The notes below the pieces were generated by a model. It saw nothing but the letters and a program-made list of their open reading frames with translations, had not been told where the DNA came from and did not search any database. 64,000 nt of DNA from Agrobacterium fabrum str. C58 (GTDB lineage: Bacteria > Pseudomonadota > Alphaproteobacteria > Rhizobiales > Rhizobiaceae). The translations under genes were made by a program, and so were the position numbers. Shown here one piece after another: positions 7,628 through 15,297 of the stretch. How positions within the stretch are numbered: position 1 is the stretch's first letter; each line of letters starts with the position of its first letter. The stretch spans positions 432,001 through 496,000 of the forward strand of contig NC_003062.2 in assembly GCF_000092025.1 (NCBI RefSeq), given 5' to 3'.

Positions 7628-8125
7628 ATGATTTCAAACGCATGGTTTCACCGCATCAAAGCCGCGCAACGTGACCTTATCCGCCTCGTGGGCGGTATCG
7701 AGCGTGCTGCGGAAATTTCCTCGATCTCGAAAAGCCACATCGGGCGCATGAACAATGCGACCGACCCGGAATTGATGCCGCTGCACGCTGTCTATGCGCT
7801 GGAAAGCGAATGCGGCGTGCCGGTCGTCACCTCTGCGATGGCGGAACTTAACGGGCGGCGGCTGGCCGACCCGGAAAATGAGCGCGCCGCCGAACAGTGC
7901 GTCGTCGTCACCTATTCCGAAATGGTGCGCAAGGCTGGCGATCTGATTTCCGGCGGCGCAGTTGCTATTGCCGACATGGTTGTGACGCCAGCCGAAGCGA
8001 CCAAAATGGACCGTGACGCGGCGGAACTGGGAGCCGGTCTGGCCGCATTTCGCAAGGCGCTCGCCAGTGTGAAAGCCAAGGGCGGTCACAAGGTCGGGCT
8101 TAGCGTTGTCGGGGGTGCGGAATGA
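7628..8125 (+). CDS. CII-like phage regulatory protein
   Basis: A 165-residue protein. The first 75 residues form a helix-turn-helix region (RLVGGIERAAEISSISKSHI) like phage CII-type regulators (CP76 family), followed by a helical region that may mediate oligomerisation. In phages of this kind such a protein activates lysogeny or replication genes. It is the first well-conserved gene after cro, and its end overlaps the next gene by 4 nt (ATGA). Confidence 0.7.
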   Translation: MISNAWFHRIKAAQRDLIRLVGGIERAAEISSISKSHIGRMNNATDPELMPLHAVYALESECGVPVVTSAMAELNGRRLADPENERAAEQCVVVTYSEMVRKAGDLISGGAVAIADMVVTPAEATKMDRDAAELGAGLAAFRKALASVKAKGGHKVGLSVVGGAE

Positions 8126-8373
8126 AGCGCCAGACCGATCCGGCTATCACCGAACTGATGAAGCGCCCCTTGTCCGAACGTGCAAGGGGCTTTTTGCGGC
8201 ATGTGAAATGCGAGGGCGGCAAGTTGGATTTGTCCGCTCTTGGCCTCGCTTACCATATCGTCGCCGAAGAATGCCGCAACTGCGGCTATCTCCACATTGC
8301 CGCCGATGGAGAGACTGCGAAGCTTACCGGCTTGGGGCAGGCGTACCTTGATCGTTTGATGAGGTCGCACTGA
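8122..8373 (+). CDS. Hypothetical early phage protein
   Basis: An 83-residue protein coupled to both neighbours: ATGA overlap upstream and TGATG overlap downstream. It has a Cys pair (ECRNCGYL) but no second pair, so a zinc site is not established. Bases 8165-8195, inside this gene, form a terminator-like hairpin. No family recognised. Confidence 0.65.
   Translation: MKRQTDPAITELMKRPLSERARGFLRHVKCEGGKLDLSALGLAYHIVAEECRNCGYLHIAADGETAKLTGLGQAYLDRLMRSH
8165..8195 (+). terminator. Terminator-like hairpin inside a coding sequence
   Basis: The perfect 8-bp stem GCCCCTTG (8165-8172) / CAAGGGGC (8183-8190), with a 10-nt loop, is followed directly by five T. By structure it is a textbook intrinsic terminator, but it sits about 15 codons into the 8122-8373 gene. 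It could attenuate early transcription unless polymerase is modified or ribosomes cover it. Confidence 0.55.
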
Positions 8374-9758
8374 TGGCCCCTTACAAGCAAGTCAAGCTTC
8401 CCAAGCCCGGCCCGAACGCTCTTGCGATCATTACCACAGCCGTTCGCGATGGTGTAGTGACGGTCGAATCGCAGCAGCAGGGTATCAGCGCGAATAAGTC
8501 CGTCAGCAACGGTTACCTGACGCGGGACAAGAAAGACGCCAAGACCTATTACCCGACCGACCGCGCCCGCGAAATGCTGGCGATGCTGGAAGGCATTGCG
8601 GAGCCGGGCGACATGCCGGAACGCGAAACGGAAACCGCCGTGGTGCCGGTCGTGGACGCTTCCGGATTGGTCGCCACGGTAGAGCGGGCGCGTGCGCTGC
8701 TGGACGAAGGCGACGTTATGAACGCCCGCATCGTCGCATCGGTCGCCTATAATCAGGCGAAGACCGCCGCGCAATTCGCCGAACAGATCGGCGCAACCGA
8801 AAAGCTGGTCGCCAAGGCTCGGCGCATGCAGGCCGACGCGCTTTTGATCGAAGCCCGCGCGAAAATCCTCATTGCCGACAAATGGGATGAGGCGAAAGCG
8901 GCGGGAACTGCATCTTCCGGCGGCAGGCCGAAAACCACTTCCGATGGAAGTGGTTTTTTCGTTGCTGACACGGGACTCTCAAGTAAGGAACTTGTTGAGG
9001 CCCGCAAGCTCGCTGCGGCGGAACATCGTGAACCCGGCATTGTAGAGCGTGCAATTCAGGCGCGTCTTGCCGCCGGGCTGGAACCGACGAAGGCTAACCT
9101 TCGTGCGGCGGTCGGCACGGCCAGCGCCACGAAGGAAGAGCGCGGGGCGAACCTCTACGAGACGCCGCCGGAAGCGATGTTTACGCTGTTGGCGCTGGAA
9201 GAATTTTCCGCATGCGTGCTGGAACCCGCCTGCGGACGCGGTGCCATCTCGCGCATGCTGGAAGCGTTTCACTACGGCGTCGTGTTGGCCGATATCAACG
9301 ATTACGGTACGGCGGATAGCAACGGCGAATTGCAGGCGGTGCAGGATTTCTTGACCTCGCAGCCGGACGAACCGGGTTCGTACGATATCGTCACCAATCC
9401 GCCCTACGGCGACGTGCTGAACGCCTTCGTCGCCCACGCCCTGCGGATTTACCAGCCGCGCAAGATGGCGCTTTTGCTCAATCTGAATTTCCTCTGCGGG
9501 TTCGCGGACGACGACCGCAATTTCGTTATGGACGATTGCCCGCCCGCACGCGTCTACGTTTTCAAGCGCCGTCTCCCGATGATGCACCGCGACGGATGGG
9601 AAGGAAACAAAGCCAGCAGCCGCATGAATACGGCGTGGTTTGTTTGGGAGCGTGACGAGTCCGGAAATTACGGCAGCGCCACCGTGGTCCGCCGTGTGGA
9701 TTGGAAGGATTTCCAGCCGCAGGAAACCGCCGTCACGGCGGAAAGCGAGGCGGCATGA
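8373..9758 (+). CDS. Phage DNA adenine methyltransferase with N-terminal extension
   Basis: A 461-residue protein. The C-terminal part (about residues 255-440) is a class I methyltransferase: LEPACGRGAISRML is the SAM-binding motif I and DIVTNPPYGD is the catalytic motif IV of the (D/N)PPY type, which methylates adenine N6. The N-terminal 250 residues are helical and carry no recognised target-recognition domain. No cognate restriction enzyme is adjacent, so an orphan phage methyltransferase is likely, for modification or regulation. A 12-bp hairpin with T-run (8931-8957) lies at the junction between the two halves. Confidence 0.85.
   Translation: MAPYKQVKLPKPGPNALAIITTAVRDGVVTVESQQQGISANKSVSNGYLTRDKKDAKTYYPTDRAREMLAMLEGIAEPGDMPERETETAVVPVVDASGLVATVERARALLDEGDVMNARIVASVAYNQAKTAAQFAEQIGATEKLVAKARRMQADALLIEARAKILIADKWDEAKAAGTASSGGRPKTTSDGSGFFVADTGLSSKELVEARKLAAAEHREPGIVERAIQARLAAGLEPTKANLRAAVGTASATKEERGANLYETPPEAMFTLLALEEFSACVLEPACGRGAISRMLEAFHYGVVLADINDYGTADSNGELQAVQDFLTSQPDEPGSYDIVTNPPYGDVLNAFVAHALRIYQPRKMALLLNLNFLCGFADDDRNFVMDDCPPARVYVFKRRLPMMHRDGWEGNKASSRMNTAWFVWERDESGNYGSATVVRRVDWKDFQPQETAVTAESEAA
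8931..8959 (+). terminator. Terminator-like hairpin between the methyltransferase halves
   Basis: A perfect 12-bp stem, AAAACCACTTCC (8931-8942) / GGAAGTGGTTTT (8946-8957) with a 3-nt loop, ends in a run of six T (8954-8959). It lies within the methyltransferase reading frame at about codon 190, where the helical N-terminal part ends. It looks like an intrinsic terminator and may mark an old gene boundary or a control point. Confidence 0.55.
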
Positions 9759-9913
9759 TGACCATCGCTTTCTTCATAGTCGGTTTGTTGACCTGCCTTT
9801 GCGCGGGCGTCCGTTTCAACGAATGCCGCCTTGATCTGGTCAGTGGGTCGATCTGCTTCGCTGTTGGCGCACTCGGTGCCAGCATGATGTATCTGGCGAT
9901 GATGGCGGGCTGA
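9755..9913 (+). CDS. Small double-pass membrane protein
   Basis: A 52-residue protein with two hydrophobic segments (TIAFFIVGLLTCLCAG and ICFAVGALGASMMYLAMMAG) separated by a short polar loop. It overlaps the methyltransferase stop (ATGATG). The start could be the first or second Met. No family recognised. Confidence 0.6.
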   Translation: MMTIAFFIVGLLTCLCAGVRFNECRLDLVSGSICFAVGALGASMMYLAMMAG

Positions 9914-9916
9914 ACG

Positions 9917-10468
9917 ATGAATAAGCTTGTCGATCCTGCCCGCGCTCGCGAGCAAAAAGCCGTTGATCGCCTCCGCTACCTTTCGGCGCGCATCGACGGC
10001 GACGTATGGGCTTTCGAGCCACGCGGGAACAATATCGCAGTCATCGCCCGCCGTTCGACGGGTGATGAGGCGCTTATCTGCACGCTGCATGCCGACGCCC
10101 TGCCGGACGAACGCGACCTGATTTGCGGGGCGGCGGAAAATCTCGCCTTTCTCTTGGGCCTTATCGGTCGGGCGTCTGATGCCGTTCGGAACCTGAAAAA
10201 GCAGCTGGAGGCGCAGCAAACCGCCGCCGTGCGGAAAAAGTACGCGGCGCAGGCTGCAATCCTGCTTTCAGACCGCACCTTCCAGCGCTTCCTTGAAATC
10301 AAGGGCGCGGGCGGGCCGGTGCGCGACAAGGCGCAGGCCCACACGCGTTTGAAAAGCATCCTCGCCATTTCCAGCAAAAAAGAAATCGACAACGACCCGC
10401 GCGCGCAAGCCGCCTTCCTTCATTTTCGGAAGGACTTCGAAGCGTGGAAAAGAGGGAGTTCCCGGTGA
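9917..10468 (+). CDS. Hypothetical early phage protein
   Basis: A 183-residue protein, mostly helical, with a probable coiled coil around LKKQLEAQQTAAVRKKY (about residues 93-110). No catalytic motif seen. It lies 3 nt after the preceding gene and overlaps the next by 4 nt (GTGA), so it is firmly part of the rightward early operon. Confidence 0.7.
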   Translation: MNKLVDPARAREQKAVDRLRYLSARIDGDVWAFEPRGNNIAVIARRSTGDEALICTLHADALPDERDLICGAAENLAFLLGLIGRASDAVRNLKKQLEAQQTAAVRKKYAAQAAILLSDRTFQRFLEIKGAGGPVRDKAQAHTRLKSILAISSKKEIDNDPRAQAAFLHFRKDFEAWKRGSSR

Positions 10469-11106
10469 GCGACCGCATCTTTCCAGAAGTTTCCATCCCC
10501 TACGGCGACAAGTCCACGAAGGCCATGCAGATCACATGCGCCTGCTGCGGTGCTGTCGCCTATTTCCCGCATCAAACCGGGGTCAATCGCAAGCCGCCAA
10601 TCGCGGCAACACAACATTTCCAGAACAAGGGATGGGTGGTCGGCGGCAATCCGCGCAAGGATTTCTGCCCGATCCACGCCGCCCCTGCCAAGCGTAAAGG
10701 ACAAAAAGCCATGGTGGACACGGTAGCGACGATTGCAGACAAGCCCCGTGAAATGAGCCGCGAGGACCGGCGCATTATCAATGACAAGCTGGACGAGGTT
10801 TACGCCAAGGACGCCTATAAATCCCCCTGGACGGATTCTGCCGTGGCAAAGGATTTGGGCGTGCCGCGCGATTGGGTGGCGCAGGTCCGCGACCAGTTCT
10901 TCGGCCCGGCTGGCTCGAACCCGCTTTATGACGAGTTCTTGAAAGAGACGAAGCTGGTGGAAGGTGCGTTCCTTGCCTGCGAGGAAGCGACCGCGCGCGC
11001 CGAAAAAGCCGCTGCTGACCAGCGCCGGGCGCATGGCGATCTTTGCAAGGCGATGGACAGCTACCGCGTTCTCGCGCGCAAGGTTGAGCGGGAAATCAGC
11101 CGATGA
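10465..11106 (+). CDS. Hypothetical phage protein with zinc-finger-like N-terminus
   Basis: A 213-residue protein using GTG at 10465, chosen for the GTGA overlap with the upstream stop and the GGGAG just before it. The N-terminus has CACCG (CxxC-like) and a later CPIH, a possible Cys3His zinc site. The C-terminal half is helical with coiled-coil potential. No family recognised. It overlaps the next gene by 4 nt. Confidence 0.65.
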   Translation: MSDRIFPEVSIPYGDKSTKAMQITCACCGAVAYFPHQTGVNRKPPIAATQHFQNKGWVVGGNPRKDFCPIHAAPAKRKGQKAMVDTVATIADKPREMSREDRRIINDKLDEVYAKDAYKSPWTDSAVAKDLGVPRDWVAQVRDQFFGPAGSNPLYDEFLKETKLVEGAFLACEEATARAEKAAADQRRAHGDLCKAMDSYRVLARKVEREISR

Positions 11107-11396
11107 CCGACCTCATGCCCATCGTTGAAATTCTGGCGGACTGCCAGACGGACGCGGCGCGCGCGGACTGGCTTTTGCGCGCGCCGCAGGGCGTCATCTA
11201 CCGCGACCACACCACTATCCGCCGGGTTTTGCAGGAGGCGCATTTCACGCTCGGCGTGGACGCGCTGGACGTAGAATTTGCAGCCATCAACGCCACACGC
11301 CTGCCGGATGGCGGATTGCCGCATACGGTTGTTCTCGGCGTCCATGCTGTGCGCTCATTCCTGCGCGACGTGGTGCGGAAAGGCGGTGCACAGTGA
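11103..11396 (+). CDS. Hypothetical early phage protein
   Basis: A 97-residue protein with no recognisable domain. The start overlaps the upstream stop (ATGA), and its own stop overlaps the start of the replication gene. Position immediately before a replication initiator is the only functional hint. Confidence 0.65.
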   Translation: MTDLMPIVEILADCQTDAARADWLLRAPQGVIYRDHTTIRRVLQEAHFTLGVDALDVEFAAINATRLPDGGLPHTVVLGVHAVRSFLRDVVRKGGAQ

Positions 11397-12616
11397 TGGA
11401 ACCGGATCACGGCGCAATGTCGCGCGCATGGTCATGGCGTCACGCGGTCGGTAAATCCGGCCTTCCGCCGATCACGCGCCTTGTGCTGCATACGCTTGGC
11501 CTGAAAATGGATGCGACCGGTGGTTCCTGCTATCCGCCGATTTCGGAACTGGTGGACCTGACGGGCCTCGACAAGAAAACCGTCCTGAAACACCTCGAAA
11601 TCGCCGAAGAAAGCGGTTGGATTGTCGTCACGCAACACGGATTTCGCGGCCAGAAATGGAAGCGGAACGAATATGTTGCGCGCTGGCCGGGGCGCGACCT
11701 TTCCGGCAATGCCGCCAGCACCGAAGATAACGAAGGCGGTGGAAATCCTCCACCGCGTTCCGTCGCCAAGGCGGTGGAAATCGTTCCCGAAGGTGGTGGA
11801 AATGACGACCGGAAGGTGGTGGAGGAGTTCCACCAAGATAAGAATCTTCCAACTAACATTCCAGAAAACTCTCCAGCCGCTGGCGCGGAAGAGGGAGTTT
11901 TGAAAAAGGTTGATCGAAAAAAGATAGAGCACGCTTTCACGCTGTGGTTCGCGATGTGGAAAAAGGGTGATGTCGAATATGCCCGCAACGCGTGGTTCGC
12001 TCTTTCCCCGGAAGATCGGACCGAGTGCGTGGAGCGGACGCCTGCCTATCTTCGTTGGGCCAAGCCTGCCGATCTGATGGCCGCAGCGGTCTACCTCAAA
12101 AACCGTCACTGGCGCGACCTGCCGGAACATGTTCTTGCGGAGCCGATCAACGCCCATGGCATTGCCAAGGTTTGCGGCAAGCTCTGGATGGGAACGCGTT
12201 TTGAGGCGTTGTCGAAAGAGCCGACCGGCCTGCTGTATGTGACCAGCTTTGACGAAACCCGTATCGCCAAGGGCATGATTTCCCGCGAACAGCTTATGTT
12301 CGAAAAGCGCCGTGACAATGGCTGGCCACTCGTCAACACCATGCGAGACCTCGCCCGTCGCCGCGAGCCTTTCAACACCTCGCTCTCGCTTCTCCCCTTG
12401 GTGCAGGGCTTCCGGCAGGTGCACCGCGACAGCGATGTGTTCGCGGCTTGGAAGCACCTGCATGAGCGCAACGGCTGGCCTTTCATCGAACATCCGCCCG
12501 AATGGGTCTACTTCCCCCCGGTCGATGACGGGGCTGACGATCTTGAAGCGGCGGTTGATGCCGCGCTTTCCAAATTTCTTTCCACCATCAGCGAGGGACG
12601 CAACAATGATGCATAA
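11396..12616 (+). CDS. Replication initiator-like HTH protein (lambda O-like arrangement)
   Basis: A protein of about 406 residues. The N-terminal 95 residues form a winged helix of the HTH_36 type seen in phage and plasmid replication proteins (GSCYPPISELVDLTGLDKKTV). A low-complexity linker (about residues 110-160) follows, then a helical C-terminal domain. The linker DNA carries four iteron-like repeats (11733-11826), the layout of lambda O, where the origin lies inside the initiator gene. ATG at 11396 is used (GTG at 11393 is also possible). No helicase or loader gene follows, so host DnaB recruitment is presumed. Confidence 0.7.
   Translation: MEPDHGAMSRAWSWRHAVGKSGLPPITRLVLHTLGLKMDATGGSCYPPISELVDLTGLDKKTVLKHLEIAEESGWIVVTQHGFRGQKWKRNEYVARWPGRDLSGNAASTEDNEGGGNPPPRSVAKAVEIVPEGGGNDDRKVVEEFHQDKNLPTNIPENSPAAGAEEGVLKKVDRKKIEHAFTLWFAMWKKGDVEYARNAWFALSPEDRTECVERTPAYLRWAKPADLMAAAVYLKNRHWRDLPEHVLAEPINAHGIAKVCGKLWMGTRFEALSKEPTGLLYVTSFDETRIAKGMISREQLMFEKRRDNGWPLVNTMRDLARRREPFNTSLSLLPLVQGFRQVHRDSDVFAAWKHLHERNGWPFIEHPPEWVYFPPVDDGADDLEAAVDAALSKFLSTISEGRNNDA
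11733..11872 (+). repeat. Iteron-like direct repeats; candidate phage replication origin
   Basis: Copies of AAGGYGGTGGAAAT occur at 11733-11746, 11768-11781 and 11790-11803, with a fourth diverged copy at 11813-11826. Spacings are 35, 22 and 23 nt, about two to three helical turns. Inverted half-copies (TCCACC-type) lie at 11749-11756 and 11828-11834. An AT-rich stretch follows (11835-11872). Iterons plus AT-rich DNA inside the linker of the initiator gene match the lambda ori plan. The encoded residues are low complexity, so the repeats are not explained by protein structure. Confidence 0.6.
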
Positions 12617-13292
12617 CGTGAAGATTTATGCCGCCAGCAAGCCGGTCAACCCGGAGCTTTATGACCTGTCGCGTTTTGCGTCTCTGTTCGACCAGATGCA
12701 GAACACGAAGCGACTCAACGTCACAATGCTTTCTATGGCGGCGGAGAATCAGCCGGGGAAACACGAATGGTTCGTGGTGGAGACGAAGCATAAGGCGGAA
12801 AAAGCTGTTGAAGACGCCCTTCGGAAAGCTGGCGTGAAAGTTTTTCTCCCGCTCGAAACCATCGGTGAAACGGTCGTTCGCGGTCGCATTATCCCTGCTG
12901 TCTCGCGTCCTCTTCTGCCGGGATATGTACTGGTCAACATCGTCTATTCTCCCGCCGCAGTCTGCGGTATTGCCCGGCTGGAAGGTGTCGCGGGCTTCGT
13001 TGGCGGGATGGTTCACCCTCATCGTGTATCAGACGAGGAAATGAATCGTTTCAAGGCTTTCGGCGATGACGAGACTGCGCCTGACGTGAAGCACTGCGAA
13101 CAGTTCAAGCGCGGCGATAAGGTTCGTTTCGTGCTTGGCCCCTTCGCGAGTTTCGGCGGCAACATCCTGAAATTGCGCAAGGATCGGGCCGTTGACGGCG
13201 AGCGCGTTGCTACCGGCGCTGTGGTGGCGGTGGACGTGTTCGGCAAGGTTTCGACCATCGAAGCCCCTCTTGCATTGCTCGAACAGTTGTGA
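12606..13292 (+). CDS. Phage NusG paralogue (specialised antiterminator)
   Basis: A protein of about 228 residues. After a 50-residue leader, the NusG N-terminal domain runs from WFVVETKHKAEKAVEDAL to the RPLLPGYVLVNI strand. The C-terminal KOW domain begins at FKRGDKVRFVLGPFASFGG. NusG binds RNA polymerase and alters pausing and termination; specialised paralogues (RfaH, LoaP) act on particular operons. Here it is the last early gene, directly upstream of a structured leader with a terminator and the late operon, so a lambda-Q-like role is inferred. It overlaps the replication gene end by 11 nt. Confidence 0.85.
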   Translation: MMHNVKIYAASKPVNPELYDLSRFASLFDQMQNTKRLNVTMLSMAAENQPGKHEWFVVETKHKAEKAVEDALRKAGVKVFLPLETIGETVVRGRIIPAVSRPLLPGYVLVNIVYSPAAVCGIARLEGVAGFVGGMVHPHRVSDEEMNRFKAFGDDETAPDVKHCEQFKRGDKVRFVLGPFASFGGNILKLRKDRAVDGERVATGAVVAVDVFGKVSTIEAPLALLEQL

Positions 13293-13301
13293 CTATGCAT
13301 A

Positions 13302-13373
13302 GCGCAGGATGATCTGCTGATCCTGTGCAGGCGCGCCGGTTTCGACCGGCGAGTGGGGTTCCAAAACCTCCAC
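13302..13373 (+). promoter_or_regulatory. Three consecutive RNA hairpins in the late-operon leader
   Basis: Hairpin 1 is GCGCAGGAT (13302-13310) paired with ATCCTGTGC (13320-13328). Hairpin 2 is CGCCGGT (13334-13340) / ACCGGCG (13345-13351) closed by a TTCG tetraloop. Hairpin 3 is GTGGGGTT (13353-13360) / AACC-T-CCAC (13365-13373) with one bulged base. They are packed almost without spacers in a non-coding gap of 244 nt. An antiterminator-loading RNA or a small RNA are both possible. The rest of the gap to 13466 shows no ORF. Confidence 0.6.
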
Positions 13374-13466
13374 GCTGGTAAGCCGGGGCGGACCCTGTCT
13401 TGACCCTCTCGCCAGAGAGACCGATTCAAGGCCAGTGCGACAGCTATATCATCGGCGGACTTGAGC

Positions 13467-13495
13467 AAAGGCGACCCTAACCCGGTCGCCTTTTT
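13467..13495 (+). terminator. Intrinsic terminator between early and late regions
   Basis: A perfect 10-bp stem AAAGGCGACC (13467-13476) / GGTCGCCTTT (13484-13493) with a 7-nt loop ends in a TTTTT run. It stops transcripts coming through the NusG gene and the hairpin leader before the late gene at 13537. This is the expected target of an antiterminator. Confidence 0.85.
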
Positions 13496-13536
13496 CGTTT
13501 GCATAGGGTGTAGGCAACTTCCGGGAAAATCTGACG

Positions 13537-14106
13537 ATGGCTGTTCTGTCCATGAAATGGGCCGACCGCAATCTTGCGGAGTACGGCGACCGTATAGCGG
13601 AACTCAAACGGCGCTTCCCGACAGTTCTGCCGCGCATCGTCAATCAGGTCGGCAACAGGACGAAAACCGTTGTCATCCGCGAATTGACGAAACAGACGGG
13701 ATTGCCGCGCGCCACCATCGTAAAGGCCATCGGCAATCCGGCAACCGCAAAGCCGGGCCGGTTCGTCTATGACATGACCACGCGGGGCGGCAACATTCGC
13801 CTTAAATATCTGCGCCCGAAGGAAACCGAAGCCGGCGTCGTGGCGCGACCATTCGGCAAGCCGATGCTCTATCCCGGCGCGTTCCTGCGTGGTGGACAGT
13901 TCCCCGACCGTAAGCTGGTGGCGCAGTTTAACGGCCATGCCTATTACCGGCTCAACCGCTCCGGCACGAAGATCACCTTCGCCCGCTCGGGGGTCTTCAT
14001 CCCGAAGGAAATGACCAGCGGTGCGACAGCCGCAGCATTCCAGCGCATTGCAGCGCCCTTGCTGAAAGAGCGGGTCGAAGCCGCCCTTGCCAAGCTGGTC
14101 CCCTGA
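13537..14106 (+). CDS. Minor tail protein Z-like (gpZ) tail completion protein
   Basis: A 189-residue protein resembling the prophage minor tail protein Z family. It has a helical N-terminus (RFPTVLPRIVNQVGNRTKTVVIRELTKQTGL cut by basic residues) and a beta-rich C-terminal region ending in a helix (RIAAPLLKERVEAALAKL). In lambda-like phages gpZ acts at tail completion. Here it is the first gene of the late operon, before the terminase, which is unusual. A Cp/P-rich stretch of 160 nt with no gene separates it from terS. Confidence 0.65.
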   Translation: MAVLSMKWADRNLAEYGDRIAELKRRFPTVLPRIVNQVGNRTKTVVIRELTKQTGLPRATIVKAIGNPATAKPGRFVYDMTTRGGNIRLKYLRPKETEAGVVARPFGKPMLYPGAFLRGGQFPDRKLVAQFNGHAYYRLNRSGTKITFARSGVFIPKEMTSGATAAAFQRIAAPLLKERVEAALAKLVP

Positions 14107-14266
14107 CTGGCCACCCCGACCCTCGCCCTTGACCCGCCCCATACCCCCCTCGGTCGGGTCCTCCCCCAAAAGAGGCCAAGTAGCGGGTGTGGGCGACTGC
14201 GGGATTTCGCTCTGTGAAGAAAATTATAGGGGGGTTCCACCGCCCTTTCAGTGGAATCGGAATCAG

Positions 14267-15001
14267 ATGGCAAAGAGCTATCCTGACGAGTTGCGTGAAC
14301 AGGTTGTGGCCTTCATGGACGAGGGCCATACGGTTCGGGAAGCGGCGGCAAAGTTCAACGTCAGCCCGAGTTTCGCGGCCAAATCGCACAAGAAACATGC
14401 GGAAGCTGGCGAAAGCCTCCCGCTGCTTAACGAAACAGCACCTGCCGAACCGGAAAAGCCCTCGCTCGATATCGAAATCACCGCGTCCGAACTGGCGGAA
14501 CTGCTGAAGGTTTCGAAGCGGGCGGTATCTGATTTCGTAGAGCGTGGAATCGTGGTGAAGACAGAACGGAATCGCTTCGATCTTCGCCAGTCCATCCAGC
14601 TTTACTGTGAGCATTTGCGTGGTGTTGCCGCCGGTCGTGGCGGTGACGGCGCGGATGTTCTGACTGCTGAACGCGCCCGACTGGCGCGCGAACAGGCCGA
14701 CCAGACGGCCATGAAAAACGCAGCCATGCGCGGCGAACTGATTTCGATGACAGACGTGCGCAACGAATGGGTTTCGATAGGCCGACGCATCCGCAACGCC
14801 GTTCTGTCTGTGCCTTCGCGCTGTCGGCAGATGCTCCCGCATCTCACGACCTACGATGTGGACCTGATCGGTGAAGAAATCCGGTCGGCGCTTACCGAAC
14901 TTGGTGACGAGGACGATGACAACGGCGCTGGCGACATTGCGGCGAGCGGTATGGGACAGCCTGTTGCCGCCGCCGAAACTTCGGCTGTCGGATTGGATTG
15001 A
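14267..15001 (+). CDS. terS: Terminase small subunit (Nu1-like)
   Basis: A 244-residue protein that would recognise phage DNA for packaging. It has an N-terminal helix-turn-helix (EGHTVREAAAKFNVSPSFAAK), then a second Nu1-type winged helix (ITASELAELLKVSKRAVSDFVERGIV, quoted in parts), and a C-terminal helical region (ARLAREQADQTAMKNA) that contacts the large subunit in this family. The Met at 14267 is where family similarity starts; the upstream extension is not protein-like. It overlaps the terL remnant by 86 nt. Confidence 0.8.
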   Translation: MAKSYPDELREQVVAFMDEGHTVREAAAKFNVSPSFAAKSHKKHAEAGESLPLLNETAPAEPEKPSLDIEITASELAELLKVSKRAVSDFVERGIVVKTERNRFDLRQSIQLYCEHLRGVAAGRGGDGADVLTAERARLAREQADQTAMKNAAMRGELISMTDVRNEWVSIGRRIRNAVLSVPSRCRQMLPHLTTYDVDLIGEEIRSALTELGDEDDDNGAGDIAASGMGQPVAAAETSAVGLD

Positions 15002-15221
15002 ACATACCGTCCATTTGCCGGAGGGCGTTTCATCGCTGACCGGCAAGGTTCGGCTGTGGCCCCCGCAGCGTGAAATCGCCGACGCCATTGGCGATAGCGC
15101 GATTGAGCGGGTAACGCTGGTCAAGCCGGTCCGCGTCGGCTTCAGCATGTCGGTGGAACACGACTTCGGTTGCGGTGCGACCGATTTCCGCTTCGGCTAT
15201 CACAACCCCGGCCAAGCGTAA
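14916..15221 (+). pseudogene. terL: Terminase large subunit remnant fused to another gene's C-terminus
   Basis: The first 75 or so residues match the start of GpA-type terminases: LSDWIEHTVHLPEG, then WPPQREIADAIGD, and the Walker A-like VKPVRVGFS. Intact GpA proteins are about 600-650 residues; here homology ends at the ATPase loop and an unrelated 24-residue tail (MSVEHDFGCG to YHNPGQA) follows in frame. The next gene is a DUF2190 cement protein, whose usual neighbour is the capsid or protease gene, so the tail is probably the end of a capsid gene. Walker B, nuclease, portal, protease and capsid sequences are missing. Confidence 0.8.
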
Positions 15222-15297
15222 GCCGCCTGCCTGACTTCGTTGGGGGAGCCGCCCGGCTCTCCCTTTCTTCGTCACGTTGATCGCAAGGAAGATCACC

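Noticed and set aside
13302..13495. Metabolite riboswitch in the late leader
   Set aside because: The hairpins do not match any riboswitch class I know, and the following gene is a phage structural gene, so an antitermination role fits better.
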